From Vanilla planifolia (taxonomy: Eukaryota > Streptophyta > Magnoliopsida > Asparagales > Orchidaceae): a stretch of 64,000 nt of DNA. The position numbers and the translations under genes are program-made. Shown here one piece after another: positions 50,054 to 63,060 of the stretch. The stretch covers positions 35,924,737-35,988,736 of the forward strand of contig CM043869.1 in assembly GCA_023846275.1 (NCBI GenBank), in the 5' to 3' direction. Positions within the stretch are counted from its first letter, which is position 1, and each line of letters begins with the position of its first letter. Below the pieces are notes generated by a model, which searched no databases, was not told the origin of the DNA, and saw only the letters and a list, made by a program, of their open reading frames with translations.

Positions 50054-50065
50054 CCTATATAAGGG
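50054..50065 (+). promoter_or_regulatory. TATA box of the solo LTR, copy 2
   Basis: The same CCTATATAAGGG precedes the original R/U5-like leader (50066-50374), so this is the position where LTR transcription would normally start, roughly 30 bases downstream. Confidence 0.65.
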
Positions 50066-50374
50066 GAAGTCCTCTTCTGTTGTAAGGGGATTGAAGAGTA
50101 AATGCAAGCTTTTGAGTGTTCTTTGCTTCCATTCTGAGTTCGTGAGTGCTCTGAGTGTCTTTGGCGTGCTGACTCGTCAAAGCTCTGATACTGGGAGGAG
50201 GGACGCGAGGTCCAAGTGGTGAGACGCCACACCAGTAAGTTATCCCCGACACTGGTTCTACTATCCATCTTCCTATCCCAAAATCTAAAGTTTTACCATT
50301 TCCCTTTCCTTTTCTATTTACACACACAAACCTGTACCTTTTCGTGTCACCCTACCCCGTCTTGTCCTACATCA

Positions 50375-50379
50375 GTTGT
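50375..50379. repeat. Target-site duplication of the solo LTR, right copy
   Basis: GTTGT directly after CATCA; matches 48961-48965. Confidence 0.8.
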
Positions 50380-50443
50380 CATCTCATTAGAGGATGGTCA
50401 ATGGGAGAGGTGATTAGTAAAACCTACATGAAGAAGAGCCTTG

Positions 50444-50465
50444 GAGAGAGAGAGAGAGAGAGAGA
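50444..50465. repeat. GA dinucleotide microsatellite
   Basis: Eleven or so GA units just right of the solo LTR. Confidence 0.9.
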
Positions 50466-53410
50466 ATAGAAAAAAAATAAGAAGAAAATGAAGAAGAGAG
50501 GAGGAGAAAAACTATTGTGGAGTAAAAGAAAGTTCACGATTAGTAAATTCGAAGGGGAATATGAATATAGTTTTATTAGAAGTCAAGAAGGAGAGGAACC
50601 ACAAGAGAAAAATCTAAATGGAAGCAAGTTAGTAAAAAAAAAGTGAATTTTGATTGTTTTATTAAATTAATATTTTAAGTTTTTATTTAAGTTAATGTTA
50701 TATTCTTTTTATCAAGCTAATGCTATAAACATTTATTAAACCAATGTGGTATATTTTTATTAAACCTATGTTGTAAATGTCTATTTACTCTATTTTTCTA
50801 ATGGATTGCTTAGCATTTTAATTAGAAGTGAATGTTAATTTAAGTTTAGATTGAATCATTTGAAACTCTTTTTATATTTTACTTTATTGTATTACAACAT
50901 AATAAGTTTTTTTAAGCCTAATAATAGTTTCTAAATATAAGTATTATAACTAACAAAATTAATAATAATAAAGACTTATGTTACAAAGAAAATTAAATTA
51001 TTTGAGTTGATTTACGGTTTTAAATTTGTATAATTCATCATCCCTCTTGTGGACATTATACTTCTACTACAACAACTTTGGGTTATGCAAGCATAAGAAA
51101 TGTTTGATTATTTATATTAGAAAGAATTATTTAATAACTTATATGCATGCATGATAATTATAGAAAATCAAGAGAAAATGATTATAAGAAAAGGCATTTC
51201 TTATCAAATTTAGATAGATAAATATAATAATTATAGTATAAGTATACTAATAAATTAATAAAGAATATAATTCTTCAATTATTTGCTTTACATGTCATTC
51301 ATTATATGTTTTATTTTAATATGTGTGCATGTGCCATAATTTTCCTAGAGTATTAATGTCTCTCTTTAGCATATGATTTCATCTTTGTGATATTTTCATT
51401 CACTTAATTTTTTTAAATAAAACATTACATGAATAGAAATATCACCTTAGTACGATATTAGTCTAAGACCTCATACCCTTATTGATACTTTGACTTTATT
51501 GTGTAGTCGTTAATTATTTATGTAGGATGACTAAGATATTAGTTTAAGGTCCTATACCTCTATGGATATTAATAAGGTATTAGTTTAAGACTTTATACTC
51601 ATGTATTGGTGTGAGATCCCATGGCCTTATATGTATAGATGATGGCTTATTTATGCTTATGAATAGAGGTCATTTGAATATTAAATATTGAATAGTACAT
51701 ATAATAATTAAAGAAGAAAATTAGATCTTAAATAAATAAAATATAAAAAGTAGTAGTTGATTAAAAATGGAGCATTCTACATATCTTGTTATTTTTTTTA
51801 TATTATGGATATTAGTTATCATATTGTTGTTCTTATATTGATTTGTCATGTTATATCATATTATTTTTATTTTAATATCTTATTGATCTATCTATCAAGC
51901 TCTATATAATTTTATTAATATTTATATTATAAGTTATGCATCAACTACATATTAAAAACATAGAGTATGATGATGCTAGTGAGGATCCTACACACTAAAT
52001 GATTTAATAAATAAAGTATTATATAAGATTTATATGTGATATTAGTTGATGACATAATGTTGTATATTTTGGTGACATATTTATATCAATTTTAGTATTT
52101 TATACTTTTTAGGTTGATATGATTTCTCATGATATAGATTTAATAGTTAGATATTTTATTCAAATGTTTTAATTATTAAACATTTTACTTTTGTTTAAAA
52201 AATGTTGAATTGGCTTTGGGGTTTATCACAGTGTTAGTTCTCTCTTTAAATATTTTGTGTATTCTTAATTTTTTATTTAACTAAAAGATAATATTTGATT
52301 ATTGATATGTTATGTGGAGTCTAAATAGGACCTTAACTATGATATAAATATACAATAAAGTAATACATAACATATTTCTTAAATTCTATAACATATAATG
52401 AGGGCACAAAACAAATATACACATGTGATATTGTGACAAAATGTATTAGTGATATTGTGCTTTTGTGTAAGACTTCTAGGTATAAATGGATGAATAAATT
52501 ACACATCAACTATAGAAAGAAAGATATTGAGCTTTATAAGTTATATGGTAAGTTTTAAAATAGTGAGACACCTTTTGAGTGTAACTTGAGCTTAGATCTT
52601 ATAAGAATTATTTTGTTAAAATCAAAATAATTTTGAGATAGATGGCCAAGTGAGAAATAACTTGTTGATAAAGATAAAACAAGATTAGATCAAGGTAAAC
52701 TTTATCACAAAGGTTGTAATATTACACCAATAATTAACAATTTTATCACAGAGATTATAATGTTATACCAATAATTAATAATAATTATTTAATAATTATG
52801 AACTACTTAATTTTATCATATGATTGTGCAAGTTTATGGGCTACTATTATGTTATAAAATCAATGTAAATTAATTGTGATTTATGCTTATGTGAACTCAT
52901 TCTGTACAATGTGCTCTCCTTTATGCTATGATTCTTTGTTTGTAAAATAAATGCTTTGTGAACAACTAAGATAATATAATTTTGTTTAGAAATTAGTATT
53001 GTTTAAAATATAATTGGTAATATAACTAAATGTTAAATAAAATAAAATAAAAAATATAAACTACTATTAAACACACAATTATTATCTATTTAATTATAAA
53101 TGTCAAATAATGATTTTGAGAATTTAATTTTTTTAAAATATCAAATTTATAAGAATTTATTACTAAGCTAACATCTCATCATACGAGTCTCATCTAATGT
53201 ACCAAATCTAAGAAAAATTTCATCTTTTTATATCCTTCATTATGCTCTAATCACCACCAACTTATGTTTGATAACCTTTAAGCTTTTTATTCTAATTATA
53301 AAATTCAAAATAAAAGTTGGCTCAATATATTGATAACTAAAAATTATTAATATTGACTAAAAAGTCTAACCATGTTTAAATAATTTTTTTGCAACGTCAC
53401 CCAATAATTT
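50466..53410. other. AT-rich intergenic DNA
   Basis: No gene is supported. A worn motif of about 27 bases ('gatattagtctaagacctcatac') appears three times between 51457 and 51600 with irregular spacing, and a fourth, weaker copy follows. Such degenerate words suggest very old repeats. Confidence 0.45.
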
Positions 53411-53429
53411 ATTTTATTTCATATTTATC

Positions 53430-53780
53430 CTCTGCAGTCTCATCTTATTCCCACCGACCAATTGCAGTTCGTTAGGGGATGATGTCCACTGGGAAATGGA
53501 CAGCACACGAAGGAGGCCAAGTTTAGTGCTTGCTCTTCTCTTTTTTGTCGAGAATAGATGCCCATGGTTATCGTATGAAGCCTCGCGTCGCTCTCTTGTG
53601 GCTCCGACGAACAGCACAAGGAATTGCCGACTTTTGCTGACGCCAAAAAAAAGATTATTTATTTTAAAAAATGGATAAACAACACCATTTAAGTATTCGA
53701 ATGAATCGAATGTGAACACGTGGAGGAGAAAGTCCAGGCCGTTGAACGAAGCCGATTAGTTTACAATATCCCGTAAAAAC
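53430..53780. promoter_or_regulatory. GC-richer promoter-like patch
   Basis: A sharply GC-richer island in AT-rich DNA. Overlapping ORFs on both strands (minus 53414-53719 and 53440-53646; plus 53496-53678) have no recognisable family. An ABRE/G-box (ACACGTGG) lies at 53716-53723, followed by 'aggccgttgaacgaagccg'. It might be the 5' region or a relic of a gene not otherwise visible. Confidence 0.25.
53716..53723. promoter_or_regulatory. ABRE/G-box-like site
   Basis: ACACGTGG contains the CACGTG core bound by ABA- and light-responsive bZIP/bHLH factors. There is no clear gene next to it, so its role is open. Confidence 0.3.
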
Positions 53781-54587
53781 GGGTAGTGGTGGTAATTCTA
53801 AAAGAAATAATGTGCTAAATATATTAAATACTTTATTATTTTATTTCTTTTGATATAGTTTCCGTAACAATTCCTTCAATAAGTATTCACAATTGCCAAA
53901 GCTTTTGATGTCGATTATTAGATGAAAAATTGGTTTCGTGGATTTTATTATTGTATGCAAGCAAGTTAAATTATCTTTTATTTTAATTTAAATAACATCA
54001 TTTTTTAAGTTTGTGTGGCATGTCTGTGGTGTTCAATTTTTAGATGTCTTTTAATTGAATCAATTAAAAAATGTTGTATAGACTTAAAAAGAGTAGAGAA
54101 AACAATATCACTAAAGCTATCATGAAGTTGTATAAATGTGTGATTCACAATGATGATGAAATATAACAAAAAAAATTTAAATATGTTTCTAAATCAGGAT
54201 TCGATGCAAGAAAAAAACAATCTCATTGTCTATTAAATCATAACAAAATGTTTATTTTTTTAGTCATTTTTAATTGGGCTGTTTAATTTGATGGAAAAAA
54301 CCGGCTGAAGATCTTCATTTGGGCTGGTGGATGGGTTATAACAAGCATTGTAAATGCTTTAAAGGTATCATTCTGTTCTTTATTACTTAAGATGTCAGTT
54401 TGTTATATGCTAAGAAATAGATATAAAATTAATTCTTTTTTAATGGATATTTAGTTCTTTTATGTGCATGAGCTGTGGTAAAAATGCAATTAATTGTTTT
54501 AACAAATCAAGACCAACTAATTGCAATGCAAAACCATTAAAAAAGATTTTATCTAATATTGGATTAACATCATCAATTTCATGTTAA
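53781..54587. other. AT-rich intergenic DNA
   Basis: Nothing recognised in this stretch between the promoter-like patch and the coding-like ORF. Confidence 0.5.
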
Positions 54588-54833
54588 CTGCTAAAACATA
54601 TAAGACTCAAGTGTTTTTGTTATGATTGTAAAACTATTGCACGGCCTGCAGATCACATAATATCGTTAGCACTCGACGATGTGCCTCACTGGTTTCGAAC
54701 TTATCTAATGGGTTTGAAAAGAGAAGAGACGAAGTTTAATATGGAGGAACTCGTTGGGACGACTTTGTCAGGTATGATGCGCGCATGCGGAACGCATCTT
54801 GTTTGTCGTCCGGTGGTCATTCTTATTCTATAA
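54588..54833 (+). other. Coding-like open frame, unknown; possible exon or gene relic
   Basis: The frame is open for 81 codons between stops. It contains KCFCYDCKTIARPADHI and then a stretch ending in LALDDVPHWFRTYLMGLKRE. Composition is balanced and unlike chance ORFs in this AT-rich setting. There is no early ATG. A good donor site, CAG/GTATGA, lies at 54771/54772, just after MEELVGTTLS, and possible AG acceptors lie upstream. This could be an internal exon, a decayed gene or a fragment captured by an element. The MEELVG-like part loosely recalls retroelement gag, but that is not enough to assign it. Confidence 0.3.
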
Positions 54834-56152
54834 ACTATTCCAACTACATTATTGATCGTAGACTACATACAATAATGTGACTATCGTTTGAGGTCACTGA
54901 CCACTTTCGTTTTACGTATCGTGTTGTTCTTCTGTAATACTATATTATTTAATGCACGTGTATTTTCTGAGATCAAAAATATTGCATGTGAGTCAAGTTA
55001 TGTATTAAAAATTGAAATTTTCTTTTTCAATGAAGTAACTATTTAATCATAATATAATATATTTGTGTTGAAATTAATTTATAAAATTTTACGTTTATAT
55101 TTTTTAAAATAAATACAATTTAAAAATGATGCATGCAAAATTAAGTTGAATAAATGTCCATGAGTTTTTTTTTTTTAACTAATTTTCAGTTTATATCTTA
55201 TGTTTTTTAATATTTTTATTTTTTTATTTTATATTTTCTCATTTTATTTTTTTTAGTTTCAAACTTATCCTGTTTGTAAATCCCTAATTTACTGATTCTT
55301 ATAGTGAACTTGCTCCTACAACAAAAAAAGATATATTGCATGTTTGTGAAGTATTTCGGTGAGCATATTTCTAAATCATGTTTTATAATAATTATTTTTT
55401 ATGCTTTTGTCCAACATAAAAAAAATTATAACCATATCTAAAAATCAAGTTAGAATCATTAATAACATTTTTAACTACAAATCTCCATTTTATCTTACAC
55501 TAATTAAAAAATCATTTATTATAACTTTTCTTCTTATTTCTAATGTCATTTAATATTGTTAAATTTTAATATAAATTATAATTATTTGGTTTATATATGA
55601 TGAAATAATGAGTTGAATACTATTTAGTTATATTTTCATCAATATTATACACACGCACATACAAAACATATACATCTTAATGAAAACTCAACAATCAATG
55701 CATATACAGACAAAAACATTCATATCCATGATAGCTACCATCAAATCACAAAAATATCATTGTAACATAATATCAAGATTAACATAAAGAATAGCAATTG
55801 CAACTTACAAAATAGCTATATAAACACTCCACAATAAGATTATGCACGTTGATAACATGCTAAATATATTCTATTTTTAGAATCTATCTCAATTCTTAGT
55901 TAGATCCCTAGTTCTATACAAATCTATGATATGCTTTATAATACAAATATATAATGAACTTCACAAACTCAATAAGTTCATTGATAACTATAACAAACAT
56001 ATTAAGAAAATACAATAAAAATTATAATATAAAAATCAAGAAATAATAACTAATGCATGGCATTTGTAAAATTCTTACTTGATATCAAGTCTTTGAGATG
56101 TTTATATGAATAACATGATATTTTATTTCTTATGCATGTCCTCATAATCATT

Positions 56153-56156
<4 letters not shown>

Positions 56157-56197
<41 letters not shown>
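56157..56197. repeat. AT dinucleotide microsatellite
   Basis: About 20 AT units. Confidence 0.95.
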
Positions 56198-56198
<1 letters not shown>

Positions 56199-56655
56199 CA
56201 CTTTCTTTTCATTTATTTTTCATATTCTTATGTTATTCTTATTTTTTTGAAATAAAAAAGTCTTATTTTTCCCAAATAATTATTATCCACAAGATCCTCA
56301 ACTCATCCTATCTGGCATCTCGACGTATTATCCCTTTATATTTTAATTTTAATATTACATAATAAGTGATAACCATTGATCACACAACATGTAACTCAAA
56401 TAATGAGATATAATACTAATAATATCATAAACTATCAAATCACATAACAAGTAGTTGGCTCAAATCACACAATTAAGTGATAGCTTCTCATAACATAATA
56501 AGTAACTCTACAGGATAGTCTTGAAAAAAAATATATCATCACACCAATTCATTTATATAGTTTAATATAAAAGTCATTTTAGCTTATGCTCTTTCATTTA
56601 TGCTTTCTAGTTTCCTTCTTTTACATTTTCTTACATTATTTCTCTTATCATGTTT

Positions 56656-56656
<1 letters not shown>

Positions 56657-56729
<73 letters not shown>
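56657..56729. repeat. Compound (AT)n(GT)n microsatellite
   Basis: About 27 AT units followed directly by about 8 TG units. Likely to be length-variable. Confidence 0.95.
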
Positions 56730-59700
56730 ATTATTTATATGCAATACTTAATTCTTATTCACCACTCTAAATGATGCTAATAAGTATGATAAACATTATT
56801 AAAAATATATACATATGTCACTATCATATTTAGGCATATACAAAGCTCAAGATACTTAACAATAATTACATCATAATTATTTAAGTTTATTAGTTTTTAA
56901 AAGATGACTCTCCTAGTTTCCCTTACCTTTTGCTTCTTATTGAATTAAATGGCACATCAAAATATGCTAATTTTGATTGAAAATACATGTTCCCAATTAC
57001 TTTTGCTGATTAAAGCATCAAATCTAAAGTTGTATGGATGATAAAAACTACAATAACTCGAAGAGGAGCAACACAAAAAGCTCTAACTTCAATTCAAAAT
57101 ACTTAAACTTCAAGCATGTAATTCAGTACAAAGTAAAGAAACCCAAATGCAAGACTTTCCTCACCTAGTTTTATGCTTAAATTGATCCCAATGGTTTTTC
57201 TTATGATTTCTTATAAATTCTACTAAGAATCCTTGATAGCATTCTCAAAATTAACCATGCACAAAGGGAATTAATTGTACACCCTAAGGAAACAAATTCA
57301 ATCATATCTTTCGCTTCTCCTTTGGGTAAATTAGGCAACATACTTTCACACTCTTTGATTAAGAAAAAAATGAAAACAAACTTACAAACAGTTTAAAAAA
57401 TAGAAAAAATAATAGTTGTAAAAAAAGGCTTTATCTATAGTTCTTATTTTAAAAATGAACTTTATTCCAAGATGCAACTTTCCTTTTCTTTCCCTTTCTC
57501 TTTTCTTATTAGTTGGAGCATAATGTCATCTCTACAAGCTCTTACATTCCTCTCTTGCTCTCAATCATAACAAAAAGAGACTTAATATAGGAACAAAAAG
57601 AGACTTAATATAGGGAAGACCTCGATGTTAAATAAAAAAGATTCTAGTAGCCTTATCTCTCATACTTTCCTAAAACGTCCTACTCTAGGCCTACCTTATA
57701 GCTGTATCCCTTTTTTTCCCTTTATTGATCTACACTCCCAAAGACACATTCAACCTAATCTTCCCTCTCATGGCTCTAGCTCCAACTCTTTTACCATCTA
57801 CCATTGAAGACAATGGGAAGGCACACATAAACTCACTAACATTTTTTTTTTTGAAAAGCCAAACCTAAGAGCTTTTGCAAAAATGCCCAACCTCCTTCAT
57901 TCTTAAGGTGACAAGTAGGGAAAAATATCAAATGGTGTTACTAGAAAAGTGATACATATGAAAATAATTTTTATAATTATTTAGCTTCCATAATTCAAAA
58001 TAAATCCAATTAATCACTAAAAATTACAATTTACATGACAATAATTTTTTATGAGCTCTATTAAAAAACATCTTCATCAATAAATTTGAAATTATTTCTT
58101 TGGGCATGCTTCTCAAGATATACCAAGATAATATTATTTTATTTTATTCTAAGAAAATCCAAAAAATTAAAATCAAATTCAATATTTGAACATAAAACTA
58201 AAAAGAAACATGAGATATTTAATAACAAGAAAGGCAGGTGGCACTCTCTTATCATCTAAATAAGTCAGGCCATTAAATAATCGTTGTCATCTATTTAAGC
58301 CAACTTTCAGTCACTAAAGGATCGAAACCTTTTATGAAGGAGGTAAGATACATTTTATGCAATAGATGAACTAGTTTGTTTAGTTGGAAGCCTTCTCTTG
58401 GTCTTGTCATAAGCTATAAAGAGGAAGTCAATTATGCAGGGACATGTAGATCATCTAATTCTCTCTTAGATTCCCTTCTTTTATCACTAATTTAAGATTC
58501 AATTATTTTTTATCTCTTTCTACTGTTCATCATTATTTCTAATCCAAGATAAATATGTAAATAATCAATAATTTTGAATTAAAGATAATAATTAATTATA
58601 TGATATTATGTTATTTGCATGTAATATCAATGTATTCACCTATTAAGCATCCTCTAAAAGTATTAGCCTTGGGCTTTTATACCACCCAATCATGTCCTAC
58701 CCAACTAATCCCCTTATTTCTACTCAATGTATATACAAGAAGTGAAACAAATCAAGATACAATAGAGTACAAAGCAATCACAATGACACAACAATTAATC
58801 GAGTGAGGGTGATGATGAAAAAATATTTTAAATCTTATATTTAATAAATTAAATAATAAAAACTATAAAAATACATATGCATACCTTAAATATTATCCAT
58901 AAAAATCACACTTATGAAAATATCCACATATCTCTTTAGATACATATAAGATATAAATCATAAAAAACATCTTATACAAAACTCACCATAAAAAGCTCAA
59001 CTTCTTAAGGGCTTCTATAACATTTCATTAGGTTCCCCAATTCAATGTGTATCTGTATCTTGACTTTTGATGCAAGTAATGAATATAGCAAGCTCAATAA
59101 TAAGCAATAAAGCATGATCAAATGTAATAAGAAATAACTCATAAATAGCAAAATAATAATAAATATTCATAACATCTGAGAAATACTCATAAAAGCAAGT
59201 CACTAATGCATATATATATATATACATAACATGCCAATTTTATGTACTTTGTCTTTCATCTTATAGTACTTTTTTTATTTTTTATTTTTATAAGTTTCTC
59301 ATATTTCTCATATTTTCACATTTTTTCAAACATAAGATCTTGATTTTCTCAAATGATCATTATCCCTATCCTCAAGATCTTATATCATAACACATCTGTT
59401 AACACTATCACTAATCTTGACATTAGCTTATATGACTAACGTAGCTATTCAGTAATTATAATCATATTATTTCACCTATCATTTTTCCTTGCATAAATTA
59501 TTATTGATTATTGAGCTCAACTCATCAAGCTCTACATAAAGTATTAGCAATATATGACAAAGAAGTCTGATGCTAATATATTTATCAAAGCCTTATACTA
59601 CTAATAATGATAGATTCATTACAGCATATCAGATAATTATGGGATAATATCATAAGAAACTTATATCATATATTTATCAACTCATAACATATCATAAGAT

Positions 59701-60899
59701 ATATAACTAAACTCTAACAATCTAATTTTAATTATTATTATTTATTTTTTCTTTTACTCATTTATATTTTCTCATCTTGTGTTTTAGTACTTATAGTAAT
59801 TAAAATACAACACATAGTACATTTGCTTCATTTTATTTACCCAAAAATCATATTATGCTAACAACATATCATGTAAGATTACAATATATGCACATAATTA
59901 TCTAAAGCTATACTATCATGCTCAAATCAATGTATTTCAAAAGCACATAATAATAACATATTTAAACCATTATTACATTAGTTTACTAATCTAATTCCTT
60001 TTGGATAATTCCTTTATTATTTTTGTTTTACCTTCAGTTTCTTATACAAGAAAATGGTAAAATATTTATCATAATTTGATCATTTTTTTCATACATAACA
60101 TATTCATAATTACTTATTTTATTAAAAACCATAATTTTTTATTCATTTTCTTGCTTTCCTTTCTATTTTTTTCTATTAATTTCTTCTCACATACATTAAG
60201 TTGTTTGATATACCATACATTAGTCATAATATATTATATGTTGAACAAGGTATTGTACGTGCCACACTCGATGCATTATACATTTAATTTCATAGCATTG
60301 TACATGAGTTATGGGGCAGGTGTTGTTGAAGCCATTTTTTCTTCACTTATTTTAATTCAAATCACAAAGCCACTTCAAGCTAAGCACAAATTGGATAATA
60401 TTCATGAATTAAGAGAATTTTTGGCACCTATAACACCATTTTAAAGAAAATATCATATTCAACTCAAATGAAGCTTTGTGATCCAACTTTTTTAAAAGCA
60501 CTCGTTCCTACTTAGTAGGAGAAAATTTAATGGAAAACCAAAGAGAAACTTATGCAAAATTTGCTTTGGACTGTACCTTACTAAGCCTGTTCAAGTTCAT
60601 ATTGATCCAATAGTTGCTAAAACTTTTTAAAAGTCTTTTTGATAATTTATTCACTACTATAGTTTTACTTTGTTCCTTGATTTCTTACAACAATCCCCTT
60701 CTTGATTCAAAGGCAACTGGAGCAAGAAAAGCCATGCACATTTCCAAGAGAAAATTCATGTAAAACTAGAGTAAAGCCATACCTCACTCTCTTTCTTCTT
60801 ATTGTAGTTGTTTCAAAGTTTTTTCTAGCTTTTTCTTGTCATTTCCTCTTACTACAACTATTTTTTAATCTAATAAGACTCTTTGAATTTAACTAGGTT

Positions 60900-61760
60900 C
60901 GCGTTATAAGGTTGTATGTTAGCACTATCAAATTGTTGATCCTTCTTATTGGATTATGTAATGTATATATGATGCTCAATTTGATCTCTCTCATGTTCCC
61001 TTTGGACCACTACCAATCCATCAGACTTTTTAATACTCATGATCTCGATCCTAATTATTCTGTGAGATCATCTAGTCATCTTGTATTAGACTATCCAATG
61101 ACCTATCATAGTCGTTAGATTGTCCAATCACTTAATCAGATAATCTAATAGAGACATGGAGGAACATGTTTAATTTTATAGCCATAGTTTTATTTATTTA
61201 CAATTCATTGATGATCTCAATTAACATTATAAGATCCTTTGCAAATCTACTCCCTTTGCATATGTTTACCATCATACATGCATAATTCTCTCCTAAATTA
61301 GATAATGGAATTCATAGTATAAACTAAAGGAAAAAAAGCTAAACTTAAGTTAAAATTCAAGATTTCTTTTCATCGTCTCCTTTCTAGATTGAATTCTTCC
61401 CTTCAATCCATCTCCTATGTTAATTTCCTTCCTTCGATTGAATGACACCCTAAGATCATGAAAAGCATTTCTTTGAGTCTTTCTAATCCAAAATGTATAG
61501 AAATCATCTAAATCATTTTTAAGGATTTATTAAAGGATTTAATATAACTTTTATTTGCTATTTTAAAACCCTTATTATTTTATAAAATTTCAACTCCTAA
61601 TTAAATTGTAAATACTCACCTAATTCTAATGAATCAATTTCAACATATTCTATGTATTTTTCTCTATGATATTGTATATTCCTCTCTCTTTCTTAAGGCT
61701 TGCATATATACTATGATCATTATAACCTATTTATTAAAATATTTCATTTTATAATAAAAA
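60900..61760 (+). repeat. Decayed tandem repeat, left unit (about 1.35-kb period)
   Basis: Several landmarks recur in the same order 1.35-1.38 kb downstream. A GGACCA-containing stretch near 61004 matches one near 62393. 'gattgaattcttcccttcaatcc' near 61387 matches 'gattaaatcctcaccttgaatcc' near 62736. 'ttattattttataaaattt' near 61572 matches the copy near 62922. Similarity is patchy, so the duplication is old. Confidence 0.55.
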
Positions 61761-61983
61761 TTAACACATTTAGAAATTTAGAAGTATAAATATAATATAA
61801 GTTATTCAACCACATTATGTAAATACATTTCTAAATTTTTAAAGATGTTACATATACATATCATTTAGGTAACATCACTACTTAAGACGTAATGCATACC
61901 TCTTAATGCAATATCACCACCCAATGTTATATCCCACTTTCTTGTGATTTAATCACCAACCAAGACTATTTACTCACCTCATG

Positions 61984-62004
61984 TCTCTCTCTCTCTCTCT
62001 CTCT

Positions 62005-62073
<69 letters not shown>
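61984..62073. repeat. Compound (CT)n(AT)n microsatellite
   Basis: About 11 CT units followed by about 33 AT units. It lies between the two decayed 1.35-kb repeat units. Confidence 0.95.
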
Positions 62074-62074
<1 letters not shown>

Positions 62075-62289
62075 CCATGATCATTTAAATTAACATAGAA
62101 AGTTTTATCTAAATAATTCACCCACAAACAATATCCAAAGTACAGTATATAAATATAAGCACTTAAATATGTACTTGATTATTGGAGAATTGAGTATTCT
62201 ATTCATCTTTTTCTATCTCATTCTACTTTATAATTATAAAAGAGGCTTATATTATATTCATATTTATTTATATTTCACAAGCTTTATTA

Positions 62290-63060
62290 TGATCATTGTA
62301 CTTTTGGAGTCTAATGGGACTCATTAAAGCTAAATGGGTTCTCTATTTTGGATTATCCTTTTATAACATTGGACCATTTGATCACTTTTATTGGACCATC
62401 TCATATGACTCTGATACTCATTCTAATTACTCGTTCCCATCAAAGCATTCAATGCTCACAACCTTAGGTTCCAGTTGCTCCATCAAACCATCTCACATTA
62501 GACTTTTCAATCACCCATAATATGGCTCTCTAATTGCCAGATGAGCATCCAAAGTAATTGCTTATAATTCAATTAAAGCTTAATTATTTCATAGAAATCT
62601 TTTTCCAAGCCTTCCCCTCATGCACTTTCTCATACATGAATATCTTTTTGAAATTCTTTTATGAAAATTCAAATTAAAATATAAGTAAAATTGCTAACTT
62701 CAATTTGGAAATCAAACTCCACAATAATCTTTCTCGGATTAAATCCTCACCTTGAATCCTTTCTCACATGCAAATTTCCTTCTCCTCTAGTTCATTAATG
62801 TTACATTAAGATTGTGAGAATGTTTTTTTCCTAATTCTCTCTTTATCAAAATTGTATCGTAACTACCGTCTAATCCTTAATTAAAGGGTTTATTATATCA
62901 TTTATATATTATTTAAAAAAATTATTATTTTATAAAATTTTAGTCATTGATTTAATCACCAATTTAAATCAAATTTTAATAAAATCAACTTTACTAAACT
63001 CTCATTATTTTTCTCTATAATAAATAATAGTAATGCATGTCTTTCTGTTATTACAACTTA
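62290..63060 (+). repeat. Decayed tandem repeat, right unit
   Basis: Partner of 60900-61760 by the ordered landmarks given there. No terminal motifs or target duplication were recognised, so the element type is open. Confidence 0.55.

Larger units (their letters stand above)
49119..50065 (+). repeat. Tandem duplication inside the solo LTR, about 475-bp period
   Basis: Copy 1 (49119-49593) and copy 2 (49594-50065) are nearly identical, with only a handful of substitutions and one single-base length difference seen by eye. Each carries a GC-rich half, an AT-rich half and, at its end, the TATA box. The duplication is therefore young, and it gives the LTR two promoter cores. Confidence 0.93.
48966..50374 (+). 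mobile_element. Solo LTR of an LTR retrotransposon
   Basis: The 1409-bp unit begins TGATG and ends CATCA, a perfect 5-bp terminal inverted repeat in TG...CA form. It is flanked by a 5-bp direct repeat, GTTGT, as retroviral-type integration leaves. No gag, pol, primer site or second LTR adjoins it, so it fits a solo LTR left after recombination. Inside are a GC-rich section, two TATA boxes (CCTATATAAGGG) from an internal tandem duplication, and a transcribed-like leader after the second. The superfamily cannot be decided from the LTR alone. The exact duplication and near-identical internal copies suggest a younger age than the other LTR fossils here. Confidence 0.85.
54834..60890. other. AT-rich DNA with microsatellites, probably old repeats
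   Basis: No gene is supported. T-rich stretches with similar wording recur (near 55190, 56140, 56600, 59270, 59750 and 60150), often next to an AT repeat. This suggests a mosaic of very old related repeats. The ORFs at 56132-56362, 56586-56774 and 60076-60444 are hydrophobic by-products of this T-rich DNA. Confidence 0.4.

Noticed and set aside
49119-50065. CRISPR-like or satellite array
   Set aside because: There are only two 475-bp copies, with no spacer structure. The unit lies inside an LTR with its own borders.
56132-56774. ORFs with long Tyr-Ile repeats
   Set aside because: They are translations of AT microsatellites.
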